Shown here in pieces: positions 8,230 to 18,130 of a stretch of 19,022 bases of DNA (its first letter is position 1; the number at the start of each line of letters is the position of its first letter). Location of the stretch: NCBI GenBank assembly GCA_003833135.1, contig QZLH01000042.1, positions 58,391-77,412 of the forward strand, given 5' to 3'. Under the pieces are notes generated by a model. The model was not told where the DNA came from, made no database searches, and worked only from the letters and a program-made list of their open reading frames with translations. The stretch is from Oehlia diaphana (taxonomy: Eukaryota > Glomeromycota > Glomeromycetes > Glomerales > Glomeraceae). The translations under genes and the position numbers were made by a program.

Positions 8230-8231
8230 GC
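8172..8231 (-). repeat. Right array of TTTCGNCGAA units (inverted)
   Basis: Read on the minus strand this gives TTTCGTCGAA, TTTTATCGAA, TTTCACCGAA and TTTTGCCGAA with GCCA or TGGA linkers, the mirror of the left array. It carries the 19-bp perfect terminal match to 7149-7167. Confidence 0.75.
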
Positions 8232-8269
8232 TGGGTTTCAGTGAAAAGGATTCCAGCTATAGGTGTTGT

Positions 8270-8960
8270 TGGAATTGCCGAATTAAAATTACGGCATCAC
8301 AAAATATGGATTTTAATCATTTTTAAAATATTCAACAAACCATCGAGACCAGTATTATAGATTTACGGATTACAAATTATCTACGCCATATAAACCAGAA
8401 AAAAATATTTACTTACTTTGTGTAATTTTTGTATATAATTACGGCATTACGGTAATTTAATATGATATTACGGTATAAGCTTCATATGGCGTAATTAATT
8501 TCGACGGCAAGTATAATTCCGGTGAAAAAGTCTCGATACCGTCTATAATTACGTAACAATAAAAAAAAATAATACTTTAAACAGGAGAAATACCGTATTA
8601 ATTAAATAAAAAGGGAAAGTAAATGAAAATTATACCCGAAAAGACGAATGTATGAGTAAAATCGCCGATTAAACGTAAAATTCGGCCTTAAAAAGAATGC
8701 GTTGCCGATCACATGATTTTCAGGCGCCCTATTTCAAATTCCGTAATGTAAGCCGAAATAAGCCGAAATTAAGATCAATCGAATATTATATAGTGAACTT
8801 TTGATTCAAACACTTGATTATTTGTGATTATTTCTAAAATAAATTAAATCTTTCAGTTGATCGCAATTATCACATGTGAAAATTCATCATCTATTAAAAT
8901 GGGACTTGTAATATCACGAAAATAAAAGGATTTATGTATAGTAAAGTGATCCGGTGAAAT
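8270..8960. other. TTACGG-rich inverted-repeat patch, then non-coding AT-rich DNA
   Basis: Between about 8286 and 8475 the motif TTACGG occurs repeatedly. Two short inverted pairs are nested: ATCGAGAC 8342-8349 with GTCTCGAT 8530-8537, and TACGCCATAT 8382-8391 with ATATGGCGTA 8484-8493. This could be a decayed palindromic element. From 8560 to 8960 nothing coding is supported; a few short GCCGAAAT repeats occur near 8750-8770. Confidence 0.4.
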
Positions 8961-9536
8961 CATGAAAATTGCAGGTTTGTTTATCTGAAGTTAAACCCAA
9001 ATAATAGATTTCCGTTCTTTGTTATAAGAATGGCGAAATTGCATCATTTTCACTCAATAAAATTTAATATAAGCGACTTTTTTATATGTATATATTTGGA
9101 TATATTTATATGTAGTGTATATTTTAGGTGTATACAATAAATATATCTGATAAAATCTGATGATTTTTTTTTTTCAAATTTAAACCGAAAAACATCGTAC
9201 CCGAGGTATCAATCACGTATTTTCGTATTTTAATTAATATTTTTATGGATAATTATTCAAACTAAATATTAATTTTCTATTTTTAAAAGATCATTGGAGA
9301 AAATTAGCATCATTTTTTTAACTGTTAAACCAGTTTTACCAGTTATACAAGATTATACAAATAGTTAATGAATCAAATTTCGGGAAGAGATAAATTGGTA
9401 ATATAGTAGATTTATATTATTTATGATGTTTTGGTTAGATAAAGAATCTGTTACAATATTAAAAATATAATATATTGTATTTTATTATTAATCAAGCGAT
9501 CGGACAAAATCAGATATCTCGAAATATTTTACTTTT
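8961..9536. other. Non-coding AT-rich stretch
   Basis: No ORF of note, no RNA gene and no clear repeat structure is visible. Short microsatellite-like ATATTTATATG runs occur around 9085-9120. Confidence 0.5.
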
Positions 9537-9667
9537 AAATGGTCACATGCTTATATTTAATCTCATGATTATCTTTAAATGGTCTCATGTTTGTCTTTAA
9601 ATGGTCTCATATTTACCTTATAATGGTCTCCATATTTATCTTATAATGACCTCTATATTATCCTTTA
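9537..9667. repeat. Minisatellite with 18-24 bp AAATGGTCTCAT units
   Basis: About six degenerate tandem units begin with AAATGGTCTCAT or AATGGTCTC and end with a TTTATCTTT-like tail. The middle copies are best conserved, and the flanking ones diverge (GGTCACATG, GACCTCTAT). A small ORF that runs through it is a by-product of the repeat and is not called as a gene. Confidence 0.7.
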
Positions 9668-10140
9668 AATGTATTAGTTTCAAAATTTTTTCAATTAATT
9701 ATTTGATGAATTTTTTTTTTTTAGTAAAAAAAAAATTCAATTTTGTACTTTTAAATTCATTTATTGTTGGAAAGAATAATTCAAATGGGTATTTTAAATG
9801 AATATTAAATTACAGGGGGTTGTTGTGTTGTTTCGAAATATGATTTCAAGCATACAGTACAATCTCTTTTTCTGAATAATAATAAGAAAAATGTTACACG
9901 TACAGTAGTTGATCATTTTTGGGAAATATCAATAACAAAATAATTCTTTCTTAATTCTTTCGATACTGTTATTTTCATAATGAAATTATCATTTTTATCA
10001 TACAAAGAAATTTTTTTTTGCGGACAACTTTGTCCGTATAACTTTAAAAAGGGTATCCATTTGTCATTTTGAGATAAAAGGATCTTGCTATTTTTATATC
10101 AAAAAAGAATTCTTTATAAGATCAGATAAGGAAAAGATCG
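9668..10140. other. Non-coding AT-rich DNA with one strong short hairpin
   Basis: CGGACAA-CT-TTGTCCG at 10021-10036 is a perfect 7-bp inverted repeat standing out in the AT-rich surroundings. Poly-T and poly-A runs lie at about 9710-9735. No gene is supported. Confidence 0.5.
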
Positions 10141-10150
10141 ACCGAAAAAA

Positions 10151-10176
10151 ACTCTTGTGGCGCAGTGGCGCGTCAA
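10151..10176 (+). other. tRNA A-box-like fragment followed by A-rich tail
   Basis: TGGCGCAGTGG matches the Pol III A-box consensus (TRGCNNAGYNGG), and CGCGTC follows as in the D-arm region of several tRNAs. The D-loop is shortened and the sequence passes directly into an A-rich run, so no complete tRNA can be folded. It could be a degraded tRNA-derived insertion, or a chance match. Confidence 0.25.
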
Positions 10177-11720
10177 AAAAAAGAAGGAAAAAAAAAAAAT
10201 TTTTTTCGAATCTTTGCTTAAAAAAGTGCATCATCGTATTTTAAATTAACCGTACAGTATAAAAAAAGAAAAAAATAAAAAATAATTGATTTTAAGAAAC
10301 TATAAATTTTTGATTACTTTAATTGTTAAGTACAAGTCGTACAATCTTACTTTTTAATGTACTGTATAAAAAAAAAATTTTTTTTTTTTTTTTTTATTTT
10401 TTAAATCATTTACTTTAAAATACATATATGTTTATTCATTTATGCAAAGTAAATTAATACTTTTTTTTTTTTGGCTTTGTTAAATTACTCCTTTTGGTAA
10501 ATGATAATTAATTCATTCATTTGACGTATAGAAATTTCAAAATTTTGTTACTAGAAAAAAGTTGGGGTAATAATATATATTTAATAATAGAAAAAAAAAA
10601 TTTTTTTTACGATCTAAACCTTAAAAATAAGATAAAATATATTTATTTATATGATTATATCTTTAATGCATACATGTTTATTAATATATATGTCACATAT
10701 TTTAAATGATCATATTCTTTTTAGTATATAAATAAAGAGTAACTTTTTACATCAATCAAAAATATAAACATAATAAAAACATAATTCTAAATTAAGTGTA
10801 CGGTGATCTGTGTAATAATACTTTTTTGAAAGCTGTCATTATAAATGTCAAAAAAAAAAAAATAAAAATAAAATAAAATGAAGGTGATATTTACGAGAAC
10901 AAACATACTAACTTACTTGATTCTTTTTTTTCTTTTTTTTTTTTTCACATCAATGACGGTTGATATTTCCGATTCATTTAATCACATATATAAATTGTAA
11001 TGTATAACTCCGAAAATCATATCACTTTTTCTCTATTAGTACTTAAATTGGGAAAGGGGATTTATAAATATACTATATTATATACTTGAAATAAAAAAAA
11101 TGATTTAATACATAATAATTTTATATTAACCATCGGAATTTTTTTCCGAATCCGTACTCCGATAATTTCATTAAAGTTTAAAACAAGGAAATTAATTTCC
11201 TGATTTTTTTTTTTACATTGTGAATATAAATGATAAAATGAAACACATAAATAATATATTTAACATACATATATGTAAAGTATAATGATATCATCCCGAA
11301 ATTGAGAATAAACATGTCATTATGCTTAACTAGGCTTCGGATTAATATTACCGAGAATCCCTTTAAAAGTAAATAAATTACCTCATTAGAGCATAAAAAC
11401 ATAAAACCCAATCAGAAGTTAATGTTTGACATTTAATATCTATAATCATTGATCTCAAAAATAGAAGACAATGATTTCTTGGACTGTGTAACCACGTGAA
11501 TTTACGAATTTTTTTCCCTAAAGTCCGATGAGGATTTGTAATTTTATAATTATTATCATATTACTTATTATTATTATTATTAAGTTTATAACCCCAATAT
11601 TATAAGTTTATAACCGCAGAAATCTCATCAAAGTCATCTCCATTATAAATGGTTCTATTATTAGAAGCAATTCGGAGATATTATTATGCTTAATTTTACA
11701 TTATTAGCATTGATCATAGT
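10177..11720. other. Long non-coding AT-rich stretch
   Basis: The region has many A and T homopolymers of 8-20 bases (for example 10372-10395, 10460-10472, 10921-10945) and ATT microsatellite at about 11563-11580. AAGTTTATAACC occurs twice within 25 bp near 11582-11616. CGGAATTTTTTTCCGAATCCG-like inverted sequence is at about 11134-11157. Short ORFs here consist of F/I/K/Y/N-rich peptides with no domain character and are not called. Confidence 0.55.
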
Positions 11721-11729
11721 TTTAAATTA

Positions 11730-11780
11730 GGGTAAAAAGGAGATAAAGGAGTAGAAGGAGGTAAAGGAGGTTAATTAAGC
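11730..11780 (+). repeat. Purine-rich tract with GGAGG/AAAGGAG motif
   Basis: A nearly uninterrupted A/G run contains GGAGATAAAGGAGTAG and AAGGAGGTAAAGGAGG. A second short purine patch follows at about 11817-11838. It could act as a polypurine tract or structural DNA. No LTR or other retroelement landmark accompanies it. Confidence 0.4.
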
Positions 11781-11838
11781 ATGCATTTACTTTATTAAAT
11801 TGAAACTTAATAAATTAAGGAGGGAATAAAGGAGAAAG

Positions 11839-13072
11839 TCACCATAGCCTATGGGAATTAGGGGATAATGTGATATCATTGTCATTTGTATTTTTTTTTT
11901 TTTTATATTTACGTGAGACTTGTGAAACTATTACAGTCTTTATGTTTTCATTACTGAAAGCTTAAACAAACATCGTTGGGCACACAGATCGAGAACCCAT
12001 TTTTCGTTTTTCCAGAAACCATGAAAAAAACAAGCATGCCCAGTACGCATAGTTGCACGTCATGTTTGTGGGACAGACCGTTCTAGACCTTACCTTAATC
12101 GGGTCATCATTTACCTCTCTAGTATCGCTTATCACGTAATTCACATGATATCATGTGATATTTGATTTTTCAACTGCCGAAGTATATAATTTTAGAATAA
12201 AATATATTTAATGTATTTTAGTGTTGATTTTGGTATTGTTAATAGGCATTCATATTTCTTTATTTTTCACAAGAGGATTATCGTTTTTTCTTTGAGAGTT
12301 GAGACAAATTAGCGCTTAAAATAAAGAAAATTATTATTTATTATATTAGTTTTAATTAATCAGTTGAAAATAAAATCTCTTACTTCATCTAATAATGAAT
12401 TATTATAATTTCGCAACACATTTCATATTTTTCATAATTATCGTCAATGTTTCTATCTTTACCTACATTTCTATCTTAATCAATACAGATTCTATCAACG
12501 TTTTTATCTTCCAAATTATAATGCTGGTAATGAATTATTTAGATTAGTATTTGAATTTTATTTGTACCCAAGTTCTCGCCAAATCGTATTTTTGAAAGTA
12601 ATGGATAATCTCATTTTGTCCTTGTTCTTGACGTTTAGAAACTTTAGACAATCTTTACAACGAATTTTTCAGAGTAGAAAAGATACAATAAACTATGCGA
12701 AACTATAAAAATAGAATCAAAAAACAGTACAAAATTAATACTGTAGACAGGCCACCACTAAGACAACACTGGTCAATCTTTACACGAATTTAATAGTAAA
12801 ATGACGATCATATGGACAAATCACGTGATTTACGTAATAGTTCTACTGGGCGTATCCATGGCGTATCCTCATTAGTCTGTGACCTTCCATATAGACAGTT
12901 CATACGTACAGTATATACTCTCTATATACTATACTCGATATACTCGCGAAAAATAATAATACCATACATCGTGTATTAATAACATGATGATGATTATTTT
13001 GAATCTTAAGGTTCATGAATTTACATTAATTTTTTTTAGTATAAACGAATTAACTTTAAGAATGTTTCAAAC
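11839..13072. other. Non-coding stretch with a GC-richer island and palindromes
   Basis: The GC-richer island 11965-12120 contains two related segments (11968-11999 and 12061-12091) with the theme TGGG-ACA-AGA-TC-AGA-CC in direct orientation, possibly decayed element ends. An 18-bp perfect palindrome, TCACATGATATCATGTGA, is at 12141-12158, and TCACGTGA is at 12821-12828. A TATACTC microsatellite-like patch is at 12910-12950. The minus-strand 60-codon frame across the island has a repeated SR(T/S)VCPT peptide caused by the DNA duplication and is not called as a gene. Confidence 0.5.
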
Positions 13073-13125
13073 GCTTGAAACGTTTGAAACACTTGAAACA
13101 CTTGGAACACTTGGAACACTTGTTG
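13073..13125 (+). repeat. 9-bp minisatellite, ACTTGAAAC unit
   Basis: Five contiguous 9-bp units (GCTTGAAAC, GTTTGAAAC, ACTTGAAAC, and ACTTGGAAC twice) are followed by a partial ACTTGTTG. An inverted unit TTTCAAAC lies just upstream at 13065-13072, allowing a hairpin. The gradual change from GAAAC to GGAAC suggests stepwise local duplication. Confidence 0.9.
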
Positions 13126-14201
13126 TAATAGAATAATATAATAATTGAATGCTAATTCAAAAATCTATAAGAAACTTGAAATAAGGAGAAGTTCCAACGT
13201 TGAGCGCAACGTCAAACTCCCTATAATTTCATACATTTTTACGAGGGGGCATTGAATTGGGATCTGCGTAGTGTTTGATGATTTGATGACCAACATGATA
13301 AAAATGGAAAAGTAGGTCTGTGTATTCCACTTTTCCGTTAAAACTTTCTTAATTTTAAAATAAATTAAATAAATTGATAATTTTATAAATTTTACCAATT
13401 ATTAAGAAATTTTGAAATTCTATAATTTTTTATAATAATTTGAACAATCATTATAATCATTGAAAATTTTTAATAATTCAGAAATTCTTTATAATTTGAT
13501 AATTACATTTTCAAAGACGAGTCAAACGATTTATATGAAAATAATTATATATTGTCAAATTATTCAAATATCAATTATTGTTTGAAATTGATAAAATTTA
13601 AAACTTTAGTATTATATGGATTAACCACAATCCGACACGCAAAGATAGCATAATTAAACATATTATTATAATCGAATTGAAACAATCATAACCCTTTTAC
13701 TAATTTTAATGTTACTCTTGCGGTATAAAATTTCCGGTATTTTCTTTTCTTATAAAGGAAGTTGATTTTATGATCGTCACCGCCACAAATTTTACCCTTT
13801 TAACAGGTAACATATAAAAATGAAAAAGAATATAAGGTCACATGGGATTATTTTGTGGCGAGTGTAAACTTTTAATTAAACTGGGGAAACAAAAACTCAT
13901 ATATAAACAAATAAATATAATGTTTTTAATTTGTTATAATATTTATAATATGCAATTTCGCGTTATCTCTTCCGAATTTTACATTTTGTACGGTACTCTA
14001 AAAATTATATACTGTGTATATATATATTATAATATTTTATAATTATATATTATATAGCATTTTAAATAGTAAAAATTTATAACCGGAATCTCTTTTCTTT
14101 AATTTTGTCATTTTTTTTTTTTTGTTTTAAAAAAATTTTTTTGACCGTACATACATATATTACAAATTTATAAAAAAAACTAATTATTATTAATTACCAA
14201 T
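13126..14201. other. Non-coding stretch with a possible eroded repeat near 13165-13398
   Basis: The segment 13180-13340 is less AT-rich than its surroundings and is open on the minus strand for 77 codons, with a peptide that has mixed, protein-like composition. I do not recognise it. It has no homolog visible in the window and may be a remnant of a dispersed element. ACGTTG-AGCG-CAACGT at 13197-13212 is a perfect 6-bp hairpin. The rest is AT-rich without structure worth calling. Confidence 0.4.
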
Positions 14202-14277
14202 ATTAGTTAAATAATTATTAGTTAAATAATTATTAGTTAAAAAAAGTATTAGTTAAATAATTATTATTAGTTAATTA
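14202..14277 (+). repeat. Tandem repeat, ATTAGTTAAATAATT unit
   Basis: Two exact 15-bp units (14202-14231) are followed by three variants of 16, 18 and 12 bp that keep ATTAGTTAA at their start. It ends in TTAATTAACGG. It is non-coding. Confidence 0.85.
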
Positions 14278-14769
14278 ACGGTTTTTTTAAAATTTTTATA
14301 TCATTTTTTCAATATATATATAGTACATAATGCATATCAATTTTTTTTATATACAATTTTTTAATTTACCGTATTATACAATATATATATTATATATATA
14401 TTTTTTATCGGAAAAATAACAAATAATAAATTAAGGTTAGAACACCGATTAAACACGTTATTTTAATTTATTTTTTTAATAAACAAATAAAAAAGATTTT
14501 TTTTTTTTTTATATAAAGAATATTTTTCCTTAAAAAGGTATCTAAAGTATCTTAAGATAATCCTGATATTTGAATTATTTCGGAATAACTTTTTTGTTTT
14601 TAATTTAAAGTTTTAATGTAAAAAAAAAAAATTGAATCATTTTCATTTTAAGAAAGATCTTGTACATATTATTTGAATGTTTTTAATATTCGAAAAAGGG
14701 TTTTCTTTTGTAATTTTTACCTGGAAAGGGAAAATAATTGAAATGATCGAAATGATCAACAAGGATGCG
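14278..14769. other. Non-coding AT-rich stretch
   Basis: TA-microsatellite and T-runs occur (about 14310-14320, 14375-14400, 14496-14510). GAAATGATC is directly repeated around 14740-14757. No gene is supported. Confidence 0.5.
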
Positions 14770-14818
14770 TATGTGTGGAAGTGTGCCACACGATTATTTA
14801 GATGGCTTAGCCACAATG

Positions 14819-14838
14819 ACGCGGGCCCGCGCCCGCGT
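14819..14838. repeat. GC-rich perfect palindromic hairpin
   Basis: ACGCGGGC-CCGC-GCCCGCGT is an 8-bp perfect stem with a 4-nt loop, made almost wholly of G and C, and is followed directly by an A-run. A weaker hairpin GTGTGG...CCACAC lies 30 bp upstream at 14773-14791. In such AT-rich DNA this cluster is an outlier and may mark the end of a mobile element or a Pol III-like unit, neither of which can be shown here. Confidence 0.8.
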
Positions 14839-15648
14839 TTAAAAAAAAAACGATTTTTTTTTATTAATAAAAAATAATAATACATATATAAAAATAATTG
14901 AAAAAACCTTAAAAGTATTATAAGGTAATTAATAACTTAATAAAAATATAATTAAATTAATAAAATTAATTATATTACACTTTTATCACATATATATATA
15001 TATTATGTAAATCAAAAATTTGCTTTGTTAAAATTTCCTAATTCAAAATATTTTTATAATACGGAGATTTTAAAAAAATAATGATGATATTGGCGGGAAA
15101 ATTCCTTGGATCTAAACTTATTAATTAAACAAAATCTTGATTTCTTTACCTGGTAAATTAACTAAATGCATAAATGTTTATTACATGTATTTAATTATTA
15201 CGTGGGGAAAAAAAAAAATTTTAAAATCAAATTTAATGACGTCATCATTTATGATCCTGTCCATGAACTTTAAAAAAAAATATTATTTAAAATATAAATA
15301 TTTTAATAAATTATTAAATATTATTAAATATTATTATTGAAAGCTGTCACGAGTGATGATTGATTAAACTTTTTTGTTACAACATTTTTTTTACAATATT
15401 ACAAGAAATCAATATGGAAATATTATACGAAATTTGATTTTATTGAGTATTACACATTTGTGATAGTTTTTTTTTTTTTTACTTCATTTTACTTCATTTA
15501 TTTCATTTATCGGAAAAATGCTTAGAGATTCCGATTCATCAAAATGCATGACGCCCTCCGAAATTACCCAGTTTTGGATAAAATCTGGAACCATATTTAC
15601 CGATTAATTAATTATTCATTGATAATGAATATTGAATGAGAACAATAC
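14839..15648. other. Non-coding AT-rich stretch
   Basis: Contains TA microsatellite (about 14990-15003), ATTATTAAAT repeats (about 15300-15335) and a T-run at 15468-15480. Short open frames on the plus strand are low complexity. No gene is supported. Confidence 0.5.
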
Positions 15649-15687
<39 letters not shown>

Positions 15688-15689
15688 TT

Positions 15690-15753
<64 letters not shown>
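15649..15753. repeat. Long T-run/A-run homopolymer block
   Basis: Successive T and A homopolymers include a run of 49 T (15692-15740) followed by 13 A. T-runs facing A-runs make perfect foldbacks. The apparent 148-codon plus-strand frame that crosses it is mainly poly-F and poly-K and is not a gene. Run lengths in such blocks are often unreliable in assemblies. Confidence 0.85.
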
Positions 15754-17906
15754 GTGATATTTTTATTTTTTTTATTTATTTATTTTTATTTTTTTTCATT
15801 TTCTTTTTAAGGGGTCATAATAATGAACTTTATAAATTTCTCTTTTTTTGTAAATTTTTCAAAGTAATTAACTGCGCGTTTTTTAAATTTTTTTTTTATC
15901 CTGCTAGAATTTTTTTTCTGTATAACCTGTTAGAATTTTATTTTTTTTTTTTTCTAATAAATAATGATCGACAAAAGAAAATTATTTTTTTAAAAATTTT
16001 TTTCGGAGTTCGGATCGGAAAATTATTCCGAATCCTCAATATTACTAGTCAAGGATTTTCAAAATACTATACCCAATTTTGATTGAACCGTAACTAAATG
16101 GAATTGAAACTCCGTTTTATATGACACATGATCTGTGAAATAAACAAAAAAAAAAAAAAAATGGTCACGAGTTCAATTTTTTTTTAAACAAAATGAGTTT
16201 AAAATCATCAAATTGAATTTTTTATTTTTGAACATCAACTATCAAAAATAACCAATCTTGAAAATGTTCATTATAAATCAGTTGAAATTGAAACAAACTG
16301 ATTGATTGATTGATAAATCATAATAATTTATTATAATATATATATATATATATATATATTATAATAATAATATTATATAACATTTACATTGTCATTCTCT
16401 GAATAGAATTTCGTTCGCCCTTAACCAACAAATAAATATTGATGCATATAAGATAAAATGGTCTAACCAATTTGGCGTGATCATTTTTACATATTCGGAG
16501 TTATTGCGTGCATTTATGGTATGTCGGAGTTTTCTCCGCGCCAAAAGAAAAAATTTTCTTTTTATTTTCTTTTTTATTTATCCAATAAAAATTTAATAAA
16601 AATTTAATAAAAAAAAAATTTTTTTTTTTACCTAGTCACAAGTAAAGTTGTGATTATAATGTAAAATTAAGCATAATATTTAAACTAAACTTTTTTAAGA
16701 TGTCTCTTTTATTGCTGATCTGTTCCAAAATTTTATTTCTACCGTTTTTCATTTATCAGGTTTTTTAAAACATTACCAATATTTAGTTCGCGGAGAAATC
16801 GGGAATCAGATGATCAGTTAAATAACAAGTTAGTATATCATTTTTCTTTTTAAAGAATTATGGTATGAAATGAATATTGATTTCACACGATTTTTTTTTT
16901 TTTTTTAAAAAAGAAAAAGTCAAAAAGAAAAGATAATTTTTAAAAGATTCCAAAAAAAGTTTCTATATATATACTATATATACTGTATATATTAAAAAAC
17001 CTGAAATTTTGCAAGTTTTATGATAAATTTTTTTTTTTTCTGAGAAATTTTTCTGTTGTAACTTGTAACCTCAACACAATAAATGAAAATTATGTACTTG
17101 AAATACTTGAAATTATTTTTCTTTGAAACTTAAAAAATACGTTCATTTTTAATTTTTTCTTGAGACTATACTTATCACGGAAAAGTTATAATACATAATG
17201 AATACATAATGAAGTAAAATGGATAAATTAAAAGAACGCGTGCGAAATGATAAATGAATTTTTTTTTTTATATATTATAATATATATATTATATTATTAT
17301 ATATAATAATTTCTTTGTATAAATAAAATTTTCATTTTACTATCAGTTCAGTTATCATACATACACACATTCGATAAATATGTATCATTCAGTATAAAGT
17401 ATATCTCATTCAATAAATATATACAGTATGTATGCAAAGTTATCATCAGAAAATCTAAATGGAAAATTGTGTGAATAATTTACAATTTACACTTACAAAA
17501 TTATCAGCTTTACGAATATCAAGCTTACGATTATCGCCGTTGAATTTTTTTTTTTTTTTTTACTTTAGAGAATATTGATAATATTGATATGTGAATAATT
17601 GATGTTGCCGTTGATATCTGTGATATTTTTTATAAAAAAGTAAAAGAAAAAAAAAAAAAAAATATTTAAATAATAAATAAATAATAAATAATAAATAAAA
17701 ATTGTGACGAATTTTTTGTGATAAAAACAATTATTATGAACGTTACTTTTTTGTTATATTGATTGTCTTTCCCACTAAGTTTTTTTTTTTTCTCTCTAAA
17801 CTTAAAATATATTTTAAATAAAAAAATATATTATCAATAATAACATTATTATTATTATAAAGATTATAACAATAATAACGATAATAATAATAAATAATAA
17901 TGATGA
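15754..17906. other. Long non-coding AT-rich stretch
   Basis: Includes an imperfect GGATCGGAA...TTCCGAATCC dyad at about 16012-16035, an AT dinucleotide microsatellite at about 16336-16362, a TGATTGATTGATTGAT run at about 16299-16315, a T-run to A-run foldback at about 16896-16915, TATATACTATATA-type palindromes near 16965-16992 and 17270-17305, and TAAATAA repeats near 17665-17695. No ORF with protein-like composition, tRNA or rRNA is visible. Confidence 0.55.
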
Positions 17907-18130
17907 TAAAGCTATTATAATAAAGCTATTATTTATTAAAGCGATTACTACGATTATTACGATTAATAAAATTAATAAAGCTATTATTACAATTATTAAA
18001 GCGATTTTATCACGATTATTAGTGCGATTATTACAATTATTAAAGCAATTGTTACAATTATTAAATGCGATTACTACAATTATTTAAAGCGATTATAATA
18101 ATAATATAATGATTTTAATAATAAAGCGGA
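17907..18130 (+). repeat. Degenerate array of ACAATTATTAAAGCGATT units
   Basis: About nine occurrences of AAAGC(G/T/A)ATT or close variants are spaced 15-40 bp apart and linked by ATTATTAC(G/A)ATTATT. Four of them are preceded by TACAATTATT(T)AAA. The array is embedded in ATA/ATT trinucleotide repeat and appears to have grown from it by unequal duplication. It is non-coding. Confidence 0.65.

Noticed and set aside
8899..8925. ATGGGACTTGTAATATCACG as the first exon of an Arf-like GTPase (MGLVIS)
   Set aside because: It stops after eight codons, has no good splice donor, and no P-loop-encoding exon follows.
11755..11775. AAGGAGG as a ribosome binding site
   Set aside because: The window is eukaryotic in character and no ORF follows at suitable spacing.
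14643..14885. Overlapping frames on both strands across the GC-rich palindrome
   Set aside because: They are a consequence of the palindrome and A/T runs, with low-complexity ends and no recognisable domain.
15636..16082. 148-codon plus-strand frame
   Set aside because: It is mostly poly-F and poly-K from T and A homopolymers and has no domain character.
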